From assembly GCA_023407575.1 (NCBI GenBank), contig JAEYLX010000067.1, forward strand, positions 62,001 through 126,000: a DNA stretch of 64,000 nucleotides. The letters run 5' to 3'. The stretch is from Bacillota bacterium. GTDB lineage: Bacteria > Bacillota > Clostridia > Lachnospirales > Lachnospiraceae. Both the position numbers and the translations under genes were made by a program. Positions 44,212 through 53,529 of this stretch are shown piece by piece. Within the stretch, counting starts at the first letter, position 1. Each line of letters begins with the position of its first letter. The notes under the pieces are model-generated. The model ran no database searches and was not told the DNA's origin. It worked only from the letters and a program-made list of their open reading frames with translations.

Positions 44212-45615
44212 TTATTTTACTTGTGTAAAGGTATACCCTTTCTCTTTTAACAATTCTAAAATACTGCTGCCAGGTGTAAATTGAGTAATATCTAACATGA
44301 TAAAATATGACTTGCTTCCTTTTTTCTTCATAAGCCCTTCTATATAACCTGCAAATTCGTTGTTACGATAATTAGTATAATTTACTTTAAACTCTTCCAG
44401 TAATAGCTTGATAGCGTCATCTGAGTTGTTTTTTGAAAGCAACTCTTTATTTCGTAAATAATCTAAACAAGCTTGAACGTCACCTTTTTTCCAGCTCTCC
44501 AATAAGAGCTTTTGCTCCTTCAACTGTTGTGTTGTACCATTCGTATCAAAATATGCTTCAATTGCCTGATTCAATATATATTCCAGAAGTTCAGGTGAAA
44601 GCTTGTCAAAAATCTCTGCCTTCTTCTTGCCAGATTCCATATCAAATACAGATTTATTGGAATATTGCGCATAGTTAAGAAGAAAACTATTTATATTCGT
44701 TTTATTTAGTTCTGATGTAGTCACCATAATATTAGATTTCGATGTTTCTAAAGATGCAATTAGCAAACTTACAAACCATGGCTTGTAACCACGTATGATA
44801 TCCTCTGTTACACCAAGTTCTGTCGCCAACTTAACTACCTCTAGATAAGTTTCAGCTGATATATGATCCTTTAAGGAGCTGCCATCTGAGTAAACTGCAT
44901 ATTCCATCAATTGATAGATATTCTTAGCGTTGCTCTGATTATTTTCCGTTACCATAACCTCTGACATTTGTAAAGCCTCAAGTACCGTGCTGCTTAAGGG
45001 ATAGGTGCTATAGGAGGAATAAGGAATAGTCCCTAATAGATAAACCGTATTACCACCTAAACTTCCTTTCCATAGAAATCCTTTACTACCAATTCCCATT
45101 TTATTATAAATACAGGTAATCAGTCTTGTAGCAAATACACTCGCCTGTTCAAGACTACATTTATCTTTTAACTTCTGCTCACCCTTTGCTTCTGTGTAAA
45201 TACCATTCTCTTTCATAAACCCTAGAACTGTCTTACCCTTTAAGCCTATCACTGTCTTAAACTTATATCCAGCGATTAATTTATAATAGTAGGTCAGCAC
45301 TTGTTCCACCGTTAATGCCGAGGTCAAGCTTAACGAATCTGATGTTATTAATACTTGATTTGTTGCTTTTAGTTTTTTTCTTATATTACCGATTAAGGCT
45401 GTAAGTTGCTTTTTCGTTATTTCCTTTGTCATATCCAGCTCATACCAACTTTCTGGCAATAAACCATAGGATTCTGCTAGTAATAATTCCTTTGCAGCAT
45501 AACTGGTGAATGTAAATCCAGTAGATGTATTAGCTGCGGATGCTCTACTAGCATCCATATTAAGAGATAGTGTGATAGAGAATATTAGTAAAATAGATAA
45601 AATGCGTTTTGACAT
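44212..45615 (-). CDS. Secreted TraB/GumN-like protein lacking both family histidines
   Basis: 467 residues with a signal peptide (1-28). Residues about 32-175 look SLH-like or helical. From about 185 a TraB/GumN (Tiki-like) domain follows: GSLGGNTVYLLGTIPY (185-199), VMVTENNQS (E224), GYKPWFVSLLI, and the C-terminal LDITQFTPGSSILELLKEKGYT. The family's two GxxH motifs should be GTxH and GxxH, but here they read GTIP and DITQ, so metal-dependent protease activity is probably lost; the glutamate remains. ATG 45615 has AAGGAGAG. It is followed by the LCP-like gene upstream on the same strand. Confidence 0.75.
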   Translation of the reverse strand: MSKRILSILLIFSITLSLNMDASRASAANTSTGFTFTSYAAKELLLAESYGLLPESWYELDMTKEITKKQLTALIGNIRKKLKATNQVLITSDSLSLTSALTVEQVLTYYYKLIAGYKFKTVIGLKGKTVLGFMKENGIYTEAKGEQKLKDKCSLEQASVFATRLITCIYNKMGIGSKGFLWKGSLGGNTVYLLGTIPYSSYSTYPLSSTVLEALQMSEVMVTENNQSNAKNIYQLMEYAVYSDGSSLKDHISAETYLEVVKLATELGVTEDIIRGYKPWFVSLLIASLETSKSNIMVTTSELNKTNINSFLLNYAQYSNKSVFDMESGKKKAEIFDKLSPELLEYILNQAIEAYFDTNGTTQQLKEQKLLLESWKKGDVQACLDYLRNKELLSKNNSDDAIKLLLEEFKVNYTNYRNNEFAGYIEGLMKKKGSKSYFIMLDITQFTPGSSILELLKEKGYTFTQVK

Positions 45616-45745
45616 GTTAGTTTACTCTCCTTGAACAAATTATCTTCTAGCTGCTAAGTGCTTGAACAAGCTGCATGAAGTCCATATTATCATATTATAC
45701 GTGGGAATATATGTCAATCACAGACTACAGAATTCAGAAAGATAA

Positions 45746-46999
45746 TCATTTTATAGAAAAGATCTTCTGCGACAATAACTTTCTATTTTTCTTAAAATCA
45801 ATAGCAAGAATTGTACTGTTCTCATAATCAAATCTCTCGTAGCTGCCTGTCATTGGTATATTATAAACATTGGTTTCATAATTTAAATAAGCTGGGGCTG
45901 TTAAAACCAGTAAAAGGAGTTCATTTTCCTTAATATTTGTTGTAATCTTTGGAAGCACTTTAGAAAGCAATTGATTCATCTGTAGTATATTCTGTTCTCT
46001 TATTTTTGCAAATACTTGTTGAAAAAGTATTTTCTGACTGTTGTTATCTTTGTTTTCATAAGTAGCAGAAGCTTGCATATACGAATATCCCAGCAATTGC
46101 TTACCATTTAATAATTGATTTCCCGATTCTTTAAGATAATCTTGTTTTTTGGATTTCCCCATACTCTGATTAATTTCTGTAATATTGGAATTAACTAAAT
46201 CAAGCTCTTCCTCCTTGACATCAATCACGATACCACCCAATTCATCCACCAATTCAATTACAATATCACTATCCGTGATAATATAACTGTCCAGATTGAC
46301 TTTAAAGTTTAGATTAATACTTTTTAGTAATAAGTCAGCTCCCCCTATAGCAAAGGCTTGATAAAGCGAGCCATAACCTTCTCCGGGAATCTTTACATAT
46401 ATATCTCTTGCAAAAGAAGTACTAACTGTTTTCTGTGCCTCTTGTAACATTGATATTAATACAAAACTATATGCCTTGTCTTCCTGGCTGGCAGTTAAAT
46501 CTTTACTTACAAACAATATATTCGTTACATTTTCATTCTCCAGAATCTTTGCATTGTCTGCAATATTATCCTTTATTTCCTGCTCTAATATTTGAAGTTT
46601 ATCTTCATTCTTTTTGATGCTCTCACTATCCTGATTTATAACAGGGACATCATCTTGCACGCCCTGCTCTTCTTTTGGTATCAAATCACTCACCGTGTCT
46701 GTTTCATTAATAATTATATCCTTGTCGTCCATAGTTTCATTCGAAAAATCATCCGTGGTATCTTCGATAGAGTCCTTTGTTATGTCTCCTATCGCAATGG
46801 AAGAATCCTTTTCTTCTCCATTGGGCTCTTCATTCGTTTTTGTTCCTAAATATGTCTCATCGACTAAATTAATTTTATTAATATAAGAATGTAGAATGAT
46901 ATAAACTGAAGCTGCACCGATTATTAGTACACCTGCTATGGATAGTAGTGCTATCATAGCAATTCTTTTCACTTTTGACTTTGACCTTATAGTATTCAC
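45746..46999 (-). CDS. Degenerate LytR-CpsA-Psr (LCP)-like membrane protein
   Basis: 417 residues. One N-terminal membrane helix (about 12-36), an acidic spacer (50-150), then an LCP-like domain: TNILFVSKD (159-167), SFARDIYVKIPGEGYGSLYQAFAIGGADLLL (195-225), LVDELGGIVIDV and LNGKQLLGYSYMQAS. In active LCP ligases several arginines bind the lipid pyrophosphate. R198 is kept, but NILLxGxDxR, YxRxR and the DxxRxxRQ box have no arginine. It may bind rather than transfer wall polymers. The start is GTG 46999 with GAGGAGG. Confidence 0.75.
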   Translation of the reverse strand: MNTIRSKSKVKRIAMIALLSIAGVLIIGAASVYIILHSYINKINLVDETYLGTKTNEEPNGEEKDSSIAIGDITKDSIEDTTDDFSNETMDDKDIIINETDTVSDLIPKEEQGVQDDVPVINQDSESIKKNEDKLQILEQEIKDNIADNAKILENENVTNILFVSKDLTASQEDKAYSFVLISMLQEAQKTVSTSFARDIYVKIPGEGYGSLYQAFAIGGADLLLKSINLNFKVNLDSYIITDSDIVIELVDELGGIVIDVKEEELDLVNSNITEINQSMGKSKKQDYLKESGNQLLNGKQLLGYSYMQASATYENKDNNSQKILFQQVFAKIREQNILQMNQLLSKVLPKITTNIKENELLLLVLTAPAYLNYETNVYNIPMTGSYERFDYENSTILAIDFKKNRKLLSQKIFSIK

Positions 47000-47230
47000 A
47001 ACGTCCTCCTCGCGTTCGTCAGCTCACAGGAGTAGTATCGCTAACGTACGATTCATCACCTGGGTATTCTAATACTATAATGTTTACAACAAAGGCTTAT
47101 TTATCCATTCTATGAAAAGAAATACAACATATTTGCTCGTACAAATTCGCTATTTTTCTACAATTAAGGGTATTTTTACTTCATTTTTACTGAATCCGCA
47201 TGGCAAGGTAGCGTATGAAGCGATAAAATA

Positions 47231-47265
47231 GCTGCTCCCAAGCAGATATACTACCTGGAAACAGC
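47231..47265 (-). terminator. Terminator after pnp
   Basis: GCTGCTCCCAAG (47231-47242) and CCTGGAAACAGC (47254-47265), a 12-bp stem with G-U pairs, followed by TATTTTAT on the minus strand. The remaining 47000-47348 holds the LCP gene upstream region. Confidence 0.65.
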
Positions 47266-47348
47266 CATTCATTTAATTAATTCAATTTAGTCCTGACACT
47301 ATAAGTTCTGTAAAAGAATTCTAACCTATAAGGAAAACTAATGATTGA

Positions 47349-49436
47349 TTACTGTACATCCTTGATGCTAAAGCTGATTCTGCCCATCTTATCCTGACCA
47401 AGGCAAACAACTGTAACAACATCTCCAAGGGTAAGTACATCTTCAACATGTTCAATTCTCTGTTTGCTGATCTTTGAAATGTGAACCATACCTTCTTTAC
47501 CTGGTGCAAATTCAATGAAGGCACCAAAATCTTTGATGCTAACAACCTTACCAACATACTTCTTGCCTTCTTCAAATTCTGTAACAATCATTCTTACCAT
47601 TTCAAGTGCTTTTTCTATGCTTGCTTTGTCAACACCACATACGGAAACTGCACCCTCATCAGTGATGTCAATTTTAACACCTGTCTGATCGATAATAGCA
47701 TTGATGGTCTTTCCTCTTTGACCAACAACTTCACCAATCTTAGAAGGATCAATTTTGATTTGAACAATCTTTGGTGAATAAGGTCCAACCTCTGCTCTAG
47801 GTTCGGAAATAACAGGAGCCATAATATCATTTAAAATATAGGTTCTTGCTTCCTTTGTATTATAAATTGCTTTTTCAATAATCTCTCTGGTTAATCCATG
47901 AATCTTAATGTCCATTTGAATTGCTGTAATACCCTTATGAGTACCTGCAACCTTAAAGTCCATATCTCCAAAGAAATCTTCTAAGCCTTGGATGTCGGTT
48001 AAAAGGATATAGTCGTCATCTGTATCACCAGTAACTAAGCCTACGGAGATACCCGCAACCATACCTTTGATTGGTACACCTGCTGCCATTAAGGATAAGG
48101 TAGAAGCACAGATACTACCCTGTGAGGTAGAACCGTTGCTTTCTAATACTTCTGATACAGTACGAATTGCATAAGGGAATTCTTCTTCCGTAGGAAGTAC
48201 AGGAACTAATGCCTTCTCTGCTAATGCACCATGACCAATTTCACGTCTTCCTGGACCTCTGGAAGGCTTTGTTTCGCCAACAGAATAAGAAGGGAAGTTA
48301 TAGTGATGCATATATCTCTTTCCTGTTTCATTCTCATCAATACCATCTAATCTCTGTGTCTCAGCTAGCGCGCCAAGTGTAGTAATTGTAAGTACCTGTG
48401 TCTGACCACGGGTGAACATACCGGAACCATGGGTTCTTGGTAAGATATCAACTTCAGCTGCAAGCTTTCTAATCTGGTCAACCGCTCTGCCGTCAGGACG
48501 TTTTTTATCCTTTAAAATCATCTTACGAACAGTCTTCTTTTGGAATTTATAGATTGCTTCTCCAAGTAATGGAAGCCACTCTGGATGAGTTTCCTCATAA
48601 CGAGCAACTAATCTTTCTTTAATTTCTTTAATATTGCCTTCTCTAACCTGCTTTTCATCAGTAAATACAGCTACTTCCATAGCTTCAGGAGTAATAAAGC
48701 TAACCATATCCTCATATAAATCAGCTGGTGTATCGCAAACAGTATAACTATGCTTTTCCTTACCCACTTCTGCTACAATTGTATCAATAAATTCAATGAT
48801 TTTCTGATTTAATTCATGAGCAGCAAAGATAGCCTCAATCATTTTATCTTCAGCAAGTTCATTTGCACCAGCCTCGATCATGATTACTTTCTCTTTCGTA
48901 GAGGCTACGGTAAGAGTAAGAGTAGATTTTTCTCTCTGAGCTAAGTTAGGATTAAATACTAATTCTCCATCTACCATACCCACGAACGTAGAAGCAGTTG
49001 GTCCGTCAAATGGGATGTCAGAAATACTGGTTGCTATTGCAGAACCAAGCATTGCTGTTACTTCTGGTGAGCAATTCTGATCTACACATAATACTAAATT
49101 ATTTAAGGTTACATCATTTCTGTAATCCTTAGGGAATAAAGGTCTCATAGGACGATCGATTACACGTGAAGTAAGGATTGCGTTCTCTGAAGGCTTGCTT
49201 TCTCTTTTGATAAAGCCTCCTGGAATTTTACCTACTGCATATAATTTTTCTTCGTATTCTACACTTAAAGGAAAGAAATCTATTCCATCTCTTGGCTTGT
49301 CAGATGCTGTAGCTGTTGATAATACAACCGTGTCACCATAATGCATTAATACAGCACCATTTGCCTGTGCAGCTACTCTTCCTACATCAACGGTCAGAGT
49401 TCTTCCGGCTAATTCCATTGAAAAACTTTTGTGCAT
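47349..49436 (-). CDS. pnp: Polyribonucleotide nucleotidyltransferase (PNPase)
   Basis: A 695-residue phosphorolytic 3'-5' exoribonuclease. Two RNase PH-like domains (first about 1-220, second about 305-545 with GKRYMHHYNFPSYSVGE and LMAAGVPIKGMVAGIS) are followed by a KH domain (IGEVVGQRGKTINAII) and an S1 domain (GKKYVGKVVSIKDFGAFIEFAPGKEGMVHIS). It works in the degradosome-like decay of mRNA and in cold adaptation. ATG 49436 has AAGGAG. A structured leader lies upstream (49490-49583), a possible site of autoregulation. Confidence 0.97.
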   Translation of the reverse strand: MHKSFSMELAGRTLTVDVGRVAAQANGAVLMHYGDTVVLSTATASDKPRDGIDFFPLSVEYEEKLYAVGKIPGGFIKRESKPSENAILTSRVIDRPMRPLFPKDYRNDVTLNNLVLCVDQNCSPEVTAMLGSAIATSISDIPFDGPTASTFVGMVDGELVFNPNLAQREKSTLTLTVASTKEKVIMIEAGANELAEDKMIEAIFAAHELNQKIIEFIDTIVAEVGKEKHSYTVCDTPADLYEDMVSFITPEAMEVAVFTDEKQVREGNIKEIKERLVARYEETHPEWLPLLGEAIYKFQKKTVRKMILKDKKRPDGRAVDQIRKLAAEVDILPRTHGSGMFTRGQTQVLTITTLGALAETQRLDGIDENETGKRYMHHYNFPSYSVGETKPSRGPGRREIGHGALAEKALVPVLPTEEEFPYAIRTVSEVLESNGSTSQGSICASTLSLMAAGVPIKGMVAGISVGLVTGDTDDDYILLTDIQGLEDFFGDMDFKVAGTHKGITAIQMDIKIHGLTREIIEKAIYNTKEARTYILNDIMAPVISEPRAEVGPYSPKIVQIKIDPSKIGEVVGQRGKTINAIIDQTGVKIDITDEGAVSVCGVDKASIEKALEMVRMIVTEFEEGKKYVGKVVSIKDFGAFIEFAPGKEGMVHISKISKQRIEHVEDVLTLGDVVTVVCLGQDKMGRISFSIKDVQ

Positions 49437-49489
49437 GTTTTGTTCTCCTTTTTGATGTGTGGAGTTATTTTGTCCACTTAATTATTTAT

Positions 49490-49583
49490 AGAGTCGGAGG
49501 CACCGAAACAACTGAAAAACCCACCGAAGGTCTAGCAATCCGATAGCCTTTTCAGAAGTCTCGGGTTGTCCTCCCGTCACTCT
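49490..49583 (-). ncRNA. Structured 5' leader of pnp, class unknown
   Basis: On the minus strand nested complementary segments form one long structure: AGAGT/ACTCT (49490-49494 with 49579-49583), GGAGG/CCTCC (49496-49500 with 49570-49574), ACAAC/GTTGT (49508-49512 with 49565-49569), CTGAAAA/TTTTCAG (49512-49518 with 49549-49555), plus an inner GGTCTA/TAGCC helix. It is more GC-rich than its flanks and ends 54 nt before the pnp start. No T-tract follows, so it is not a terminator. I do not recognise it as a known riboswitch. Confidence 0.6.
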
Positions 49584-49633
49584 AATGCAATATTATACCA
49601 TTAAAATCACCATAACGCTACTAATATTTTCTA

Positions 49634-49674
49634 ACAGTTTAGCCTAAGCGAATTCGAGCTTATGGCTAAACTGT
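49634..49674. repeat. Minimal palindromic repeat of the ACAGTTTAGCC family
   Basis: ACAGTTTAGCC (49634-49644) and GGCTAAACTGT (49664-49674) flank a CGAATTCG-centred palindrome. The same ends and AAGCG...GAGCTT core occur in the element at 62242-62378. A second hairpin, GGCATAGCATT/AATGCTGTATGCC, lies at 49681-49715. Confidence 0.8.
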
Positions 49675-49816
49675 CGTAGAGGCATAGCATTTTAATAAAA
49701 TTAATGCTGTATGCCTTTAAGTATCCTCAAAGCTTTATGAATTTAAACATGATATAGGTCAAAATGTAACGATTATGGTGCTTTAATAAAGATAATCTGT
49801 TTTATTTTTAGAATAT

Positions 49817-49856
49817 CAAAAACAGCAGATTCCCAAATCTAAGGAGTCTGCTGTTT
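49817..49856 (-). terminator. Terminator after ymaF
   Basis: AAACAGCAGA (49820-49829) with TCTGCTGTTT (49847-49856); the minus-strand T tract follows. Confidence 0.8.
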
Positions 49857-49908
49857 AACTAAAGTTAATAGAACTTAATTCGATCAACTCTACAATATTA
49901 ATTCAACA

Positions 49909-50379
49909 CTAACATTCATTTTCAATTGGATTATTAATTAGAGTTGCCGCTTCAAATCCATGTCTATGACCGTCGTTTACACTGGTTAAGGATTCAATGA
50001 AATGAACGTGTCTGTTACCCACAGGTACAGCACCACCGGTTCTACCTCTAAACTCATGAAAATGATTCTCATAAAAATCGGTTCTAAAAGCTACTTCATG
50101 ATAATGATCATTCATTCCACAAGGGATTGCCTCTCCTGTTACAGTTGCAAATCTGTGATTATGAGGATCTTCCTGGTCTGCTATTCTAACACTTCCAACA
50201 AGTTCGTGTACATGTCTTTGATCTTCACGCCAGTTATCAGGACATCCGTTGTTGCCATTATTCCCGTTGTTACCATTATTTCCGTTGTTGACATTATTAC
50301 CATTATTATTGTTAAAACCAAAAGTATTATTATTAAAACCAATATTATTGTTATTAAAATTGCTATTTCTATTTTCCAT
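49909..50379 (-). CDS. YmaF-family protein with asparagine-rich N-terminus
   Basis: 156 residues. The first ~45 are Asn/Gly repeats (NNNN, NGNNGNNGNN). The remainder carries the YmaF pattern of spaced histidines (RHVHELVGSVRIAD, DPHNHRFATVTGEAIP, NDHYHEVAFRTDF, NHFHEFRGRTGGAVPVGNRHVHFIES, DGHRHGFEAATLI). It is a metal-binding-looking beta repeat of unknown function, conserved in clostridial spore formers and Bacillus. ATG 50379 has AAGGAG. It lies between MATE and pnp in the translation region. Confidence 0.82.
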   Translation of the reverse strand: MENRNSNFNNNNIGFNNNTFGFNNNNGNNVNNGNNGNNGNNGNNGCPDNWREDQRHVHELVGSVRIADQEDPHNHRFATVTGEAIPCGMNDHYHEVAFRTDFYENHFHEFRGRTGGAVPVGNRHVHFIESLTSVNDGHRHGFEAATLINNPIENEC

Positions 50380-50498
50380 AGTTTGTACTCCTTACGATAT
50401 AGTAATTTGACTTAGTCAGCCAGCAATACATCTATCATGTATTCGTAATATTATATGTCGTAAAAAGTATATCCGTGTCATTTTTTAAGAATTAAACT

Positions 50499-51893
50499 CT
50501 ATATTTCTACAATGTTTCTTAACCATTTCTTTTTGCGATATCGCAAATACCCTAGAATAGCCTTGTAAACTTCTTCTACCAGTATCATGGCATAAACGAT
50601 GTAAATTGGTAATTGTAGCACTAATCCTCCTAATACAGCCATTGGAATACCAATGCACCATACACCGGTTACATCTAAGAAAAGAGCAGCCTTTGTATCC
50701 CCGCCACTTCGTAAAATCGCAACAATGATTAATGCGTTTAACAATCGTACCGGCATATAAATTGCAAATACCGTTAAACTCCAACGTATGTAGTCTGCCA
50801 CCTGATCCGAAACTAGATATAGTGAAATGACAACATCCTTAAGGAAAAACGCCAAAACTGCACCGATAATGGATAACCCAAACATCATTACCATGTAATT
50901 CTTTGCGTGCTCCTCTGCCTTCTCAAGTTCATTGGCACCTAATTCATTACCTAGTACTACTGCAGCTGCATGACAGATACCAAAGAAAAAGACCATGGCA
51001 AGCTGCTCAACAGTATTTGTTATTGTAATTGCATTTGTTGCCTCGGTTGGCATTCTTCCATAAACAACGGAATACATAGTAACCCCAAGCCCCCACATGA
51101 ATTCATTGGCAATTACCGGAGCTGCTGTATATAAATACTTACGAACAAAAGATTTATTTAAGAAAGGAACACCTTTTTCTTTCGTGTATTTTTGGTGAAT
51201 AAAATCGCCTACGCCACCGTCTCCTACTTTATGACTATATACCGCAATTAATAGTAAAATCACCTCTAATATTCTGGCAATAACAGTTGCAAGCGCAGAT
51301 CCAGCTACTCCCATAGCTGGCATTCCAAAATGACCAAAAATAAATACGTAATTTAAAATTACATTAACCACAATGGCAATTGTTGTTATAATAACGGGTA
51401 ATTTTACGTAGTTCATGCTTCGTAATATTGCCACAAAACAATTTGTAACAGCAGTTAATGGATAACTAAAAGCAATAATGCCAAGGAATATGGCTCCTAT
51501 TTCTACTTGATTCTGATGTGTTGTTAGTATACCCATCACTTGTTCAGGGAAAAAGATTCCAGACAGGACAAATAGCAGCGAACCACCCACCCCTATCATA
51601 ATTGATATTCTTAATACTCGTTTGATGCCCAAGAGATCACGGTTTCCATAGTATTGTGATGCCAGGATTGCAGATCCACTGCAAATACCAAACATTAATA
51701 ATGAGAAGACAAAAAACACCTTATTAGCCAACCCCACTGCCCCAACATAGTCCTGACCAAGTTGTCCAATCATTAATGTATCAACCATATTAAGAATACT
51801 ACTAAGTAGATTTTGAAGTGCTACCGGCACTGTAATTGCAAAGGTCTTCTTTAAAAAGCTTTTGTCTCTTAATATTCTTTGAATTATTTTCAT
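50499..51893 (-). CDS. MATE-family efflux transporter
   Basis: A 464-residue membrane protein with about twelve hydrophobic segments in two homologous halves. KTFAITVPVALQNLLSSILNMVDTLMIGQLG at the start is a classic MATE opening. The start MKIIQRILRD (ATG 51893) has GGTGAAAA upstream; the longer frame to 51962 has no ribosome site. It is a Na+/H+-driven drug or metabolite exporter; substrate unknown. It lies immediately after rpsO and its terminator, so it is a separate unit inserted between rpsO and pnp. Confidence 0.93.
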   Translation of the reverse strand: MKIIQRILRDKSFLKKTFAITVPVALQNLLSSILNMVDTLMIGQLGQDYVGAVGLANKVFFVFSLLMFGICSGSAILASQYYGNRDLLGIKRVLRISIMIGVGGSLLFVLSGIFFPEQVMGILTTHQNQVEIGAIFLGIIAFSYPLTAVTNCFVAILRSMNYVKLPVIITTIAIVVNVILNYVFIFGHFGMPAMGVAGSALATVIARILEVILLLIAVYSHKVGDGGVGDFIHQKYTKEKGVPFLNKSFVRKYLYTAAPVIANEFMWGLGVTMYSVVYGRMPTEATNAITITNTVEQLAMVFFFGICHAAAVVLGNELGANELEKAEEHAKNYMVMMFGLSIIGAVLAFFLKDVVISLYLVSDQVADYIRWSLTVFAIYMPVRLLNALIIVAILRSGGDTKAALFLDVTGVWCIGIPMAVLGGLVLQLPIYIVYAMILVEEVYKAILGYLRYRKKKWLRNIVEI

Positions 51894-51987
51894 TTTTTCA
51901 CCATCAACTTTTACGAAATATAGAACTGAAAAACGCTCGCATATATAACAAAATTCCCCCATTCAAAGGAAATTTTGCTATTATGAT

Positions 51988-52034
51988 AAAAGCTGTCCCA
52001 CTTTGAGCACTAGGCTTTCAAGTGGGACAGCTCT
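51988..52034 (-). terminator. Strong terminator after rpsO
   Basis: AGCTGTCCCACTT and AAGTGGGACAGCT (13-bp perfect stem, 51991-52003 with 52020-52032), followed by TTTTAT on the minus strand. Confidence 0.9.
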
Positions 52035-52051
52035 TTAAACTTTGATATTTA

Positions 52052-52318
52052 CTATTTTCTTAAACCTAAACGTTCAATAAGTGTACGATAACCTTCAATG
52101 TCAGTTTTCTTTAAGTATTCAAGTAAACCTCTTCTTTGTCCAACCATCTTAAGAAGACCTCTTCTGGAGTGATGATCTTTCTTATTGCTCTTTAAATGCT
52201 CTGTTAACTCTGTAATTCTTGCAGTTAATAATGCAATTTGAACTTCTGGAGATCCTGTATCCTCAGGGTTTCTACCAAAATTCTTGATGATTTCTAATTT
52301 CTTTTCTTTGTTAATCAT
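52052..52318 (-). CDS. rpsO: 30S ribosomal protein S15
   Basis: 88 residues, the normal length. Binds 16S rRNA helices 20-22 early in 30S assembly. The signature includes EDTGSPEVQIALLTARITELTEHLKSNKKDHHSRRGLLKMVGQRRGLLEYLKK. I use ATG 52318 (GGAG 8 nt upstream); the frame continuing to 52417 runs through the leader and is not translated. The leader has a stem AATACT/AGTATT and may be the S15 feedback site, as in other bacteria. Confidence 0.97.
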   Translation of the reverse strand: MINKEKKLEIIKNFGRNPEDTGSPEVQIALLTARITELTEHLKSNKKDHHSRRGLLKMVGQRRGLLEYLKKTDIEGYRTLIERLGLRK

Positions 52319-52407
52319 AATAAATTCTCCTTTCGCGATACCGCCTAATACTAAGAATAAGGTCGGAGTGTCCAAAATCTGAGTATTGGCTCTTATTTCA
52401 CTATGGT

Positions 52408-52436
52408 ATAGTAACACATTCTTATGTTATTGTAAA
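52408..52436 (-). promoter_or_regulatory. Promoter of rpsO
   Basis: Minus-strand TTTACA (52431-52436), 17-nt spacer, TACTAT (52408-52413). Confidence 0.65.
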
Positions 52437-52511
52437 CATTTTTTAGAAAAACATGTACAAATCAGCTGCTTTTCAAAAGTCTTCCTAAAATATCAAGTGT
52501 TTGACCATTAG

Positions 52512-53453
52512 TCACTGTATGTTCAGTAAACTTGGATTTCGTTCAAAAAAATGAATAGCCGCCAAGGTATCTTCTTTCATTCGATCAATTAATTCCTCAA
52601 CAGAATTAAATTTCAGCTCTGGCCGGAGAAATTCATAAAATACAACCTCCAAAACCTCTCCATATAAATCATCACTGTAATCAATAATGAAAGTTTCAAC
52701 ACCAATAAAGTCATCAGCGCCAACCGTTGGTTTGTAGCCAATATTGGTAACACTTTGATACATAATTCCTTTTATAATGGTTGCAGTTACATAAACGCCT
52801 AAAGGTGGTAACAGTTTTACCTTTGCAGGGATCATATTAATGGTTGGCATACCGATTGTTCGGCCAAACCTTCTTCCATGTACTACTTCTGCGGTTATAT
52901 GATAGGGTTGTCCCAGCATTTCATTTGCTTCTGCAATATCTCCTTGTTTTATAGCTTTTCTAACCAAGGAGCTGCTGATGACCTCATCCTTCAATTCCAT
53001 CTTATCGCAATCCAGAACTTGATAACCATACATGTTCTCATATTGCTTTAATAGGTCAACATCTCCTCTTCTTTTATAACCAAAACGGAAGTCCTTCCCT
53101 ACTACAATTACTTTTACATCCAGTTGTTCCACTAAAATATTTTTTATAAAATCCTCTGGCTCCATGCTTCGAGTTTCCGCTGTAAAAGGATAAGAGATTA
53201 AAATATCGATTCCCATACGCCTGGCAATTTCAACTTTTTCTTCCTCGGTATAAATTAGTTCAAAATCTTTATCAGAGAATAGATTTCCTGGATGGAGTAA
53301 GAAGGTAAACATAACCGAGTTCAGTCCATCTTTTTTGCATTCTAATGCTTTATTAATTAAAACCTGATGACCCAGGTGGAGACCATCAAACTTTCCTAGT
53401 GTAACTACTGTATTTTTGAATTTAAAATCTGTACTTCCAGATATATACTCCAT
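52512..53453 (-). CDS. ribF: Bifunctional riboflavin kinase / FAD synthetase
   Basis: 313 residues. The N-terminal FAD synthetase domain has TLGKFDGLHLGHQVLINKAL (nucleotidyltransferase HxGH, about 19-37) and GKDFRFGYKRRGD. The C-terminal riboflavin kinase domain has HGRRFGRTIGMPTINM (about 191-206) and NIGYKPTVG. Makes FMN then FAD. It is encoded after truB as in many Firmicutes (truB-ribF-rpsO order). ATG 53453 has AGAGGAG. Confidence 0.95.
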   Translation of the reverse strand: MEYISGSTDFKFKNTVVTLGKFDGLHLGHQVLINKALECKKDGLNSVMFTFLLHPGNLFSDKDFELIYTEEEKVEIARRMGIDILISYPFTAETRSMEPEDFIKNILVEQLDVKVIVVGKDFRFGYKRRGDVDLLKQYENMYGYQVLDCDKMELKDEVISSSLVRKAIKQGDIAEANEMLGQPYHITAEVVHGRRFGRTIGMPTINMIPAKVKLLPPLGVYVTATIIKGIMYQSVTNIGYKPTVGADDFIGVETFIIDYSDDLYGEVLEVVFYEFLRPELKFNSVEELIDRMKEDTLAAIHFFERNPSLLNIQ

Positions 53454-53529
53454 TGTGTTCTCCTCTCTGCCAGCTCACGGTGACATTTAAAGGCAGTATA
53501 ACTTAAGTGTTTAAAATTCGCAATATGTT

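Noticed and set aside
49490..49583. HDV-like, twister or hammerhead ribozyme in the pnp leader
   Set aside because: Conserved cores (for example CTGATGA...GAAA of hammerheads) are not present; only nested helices can be defended.
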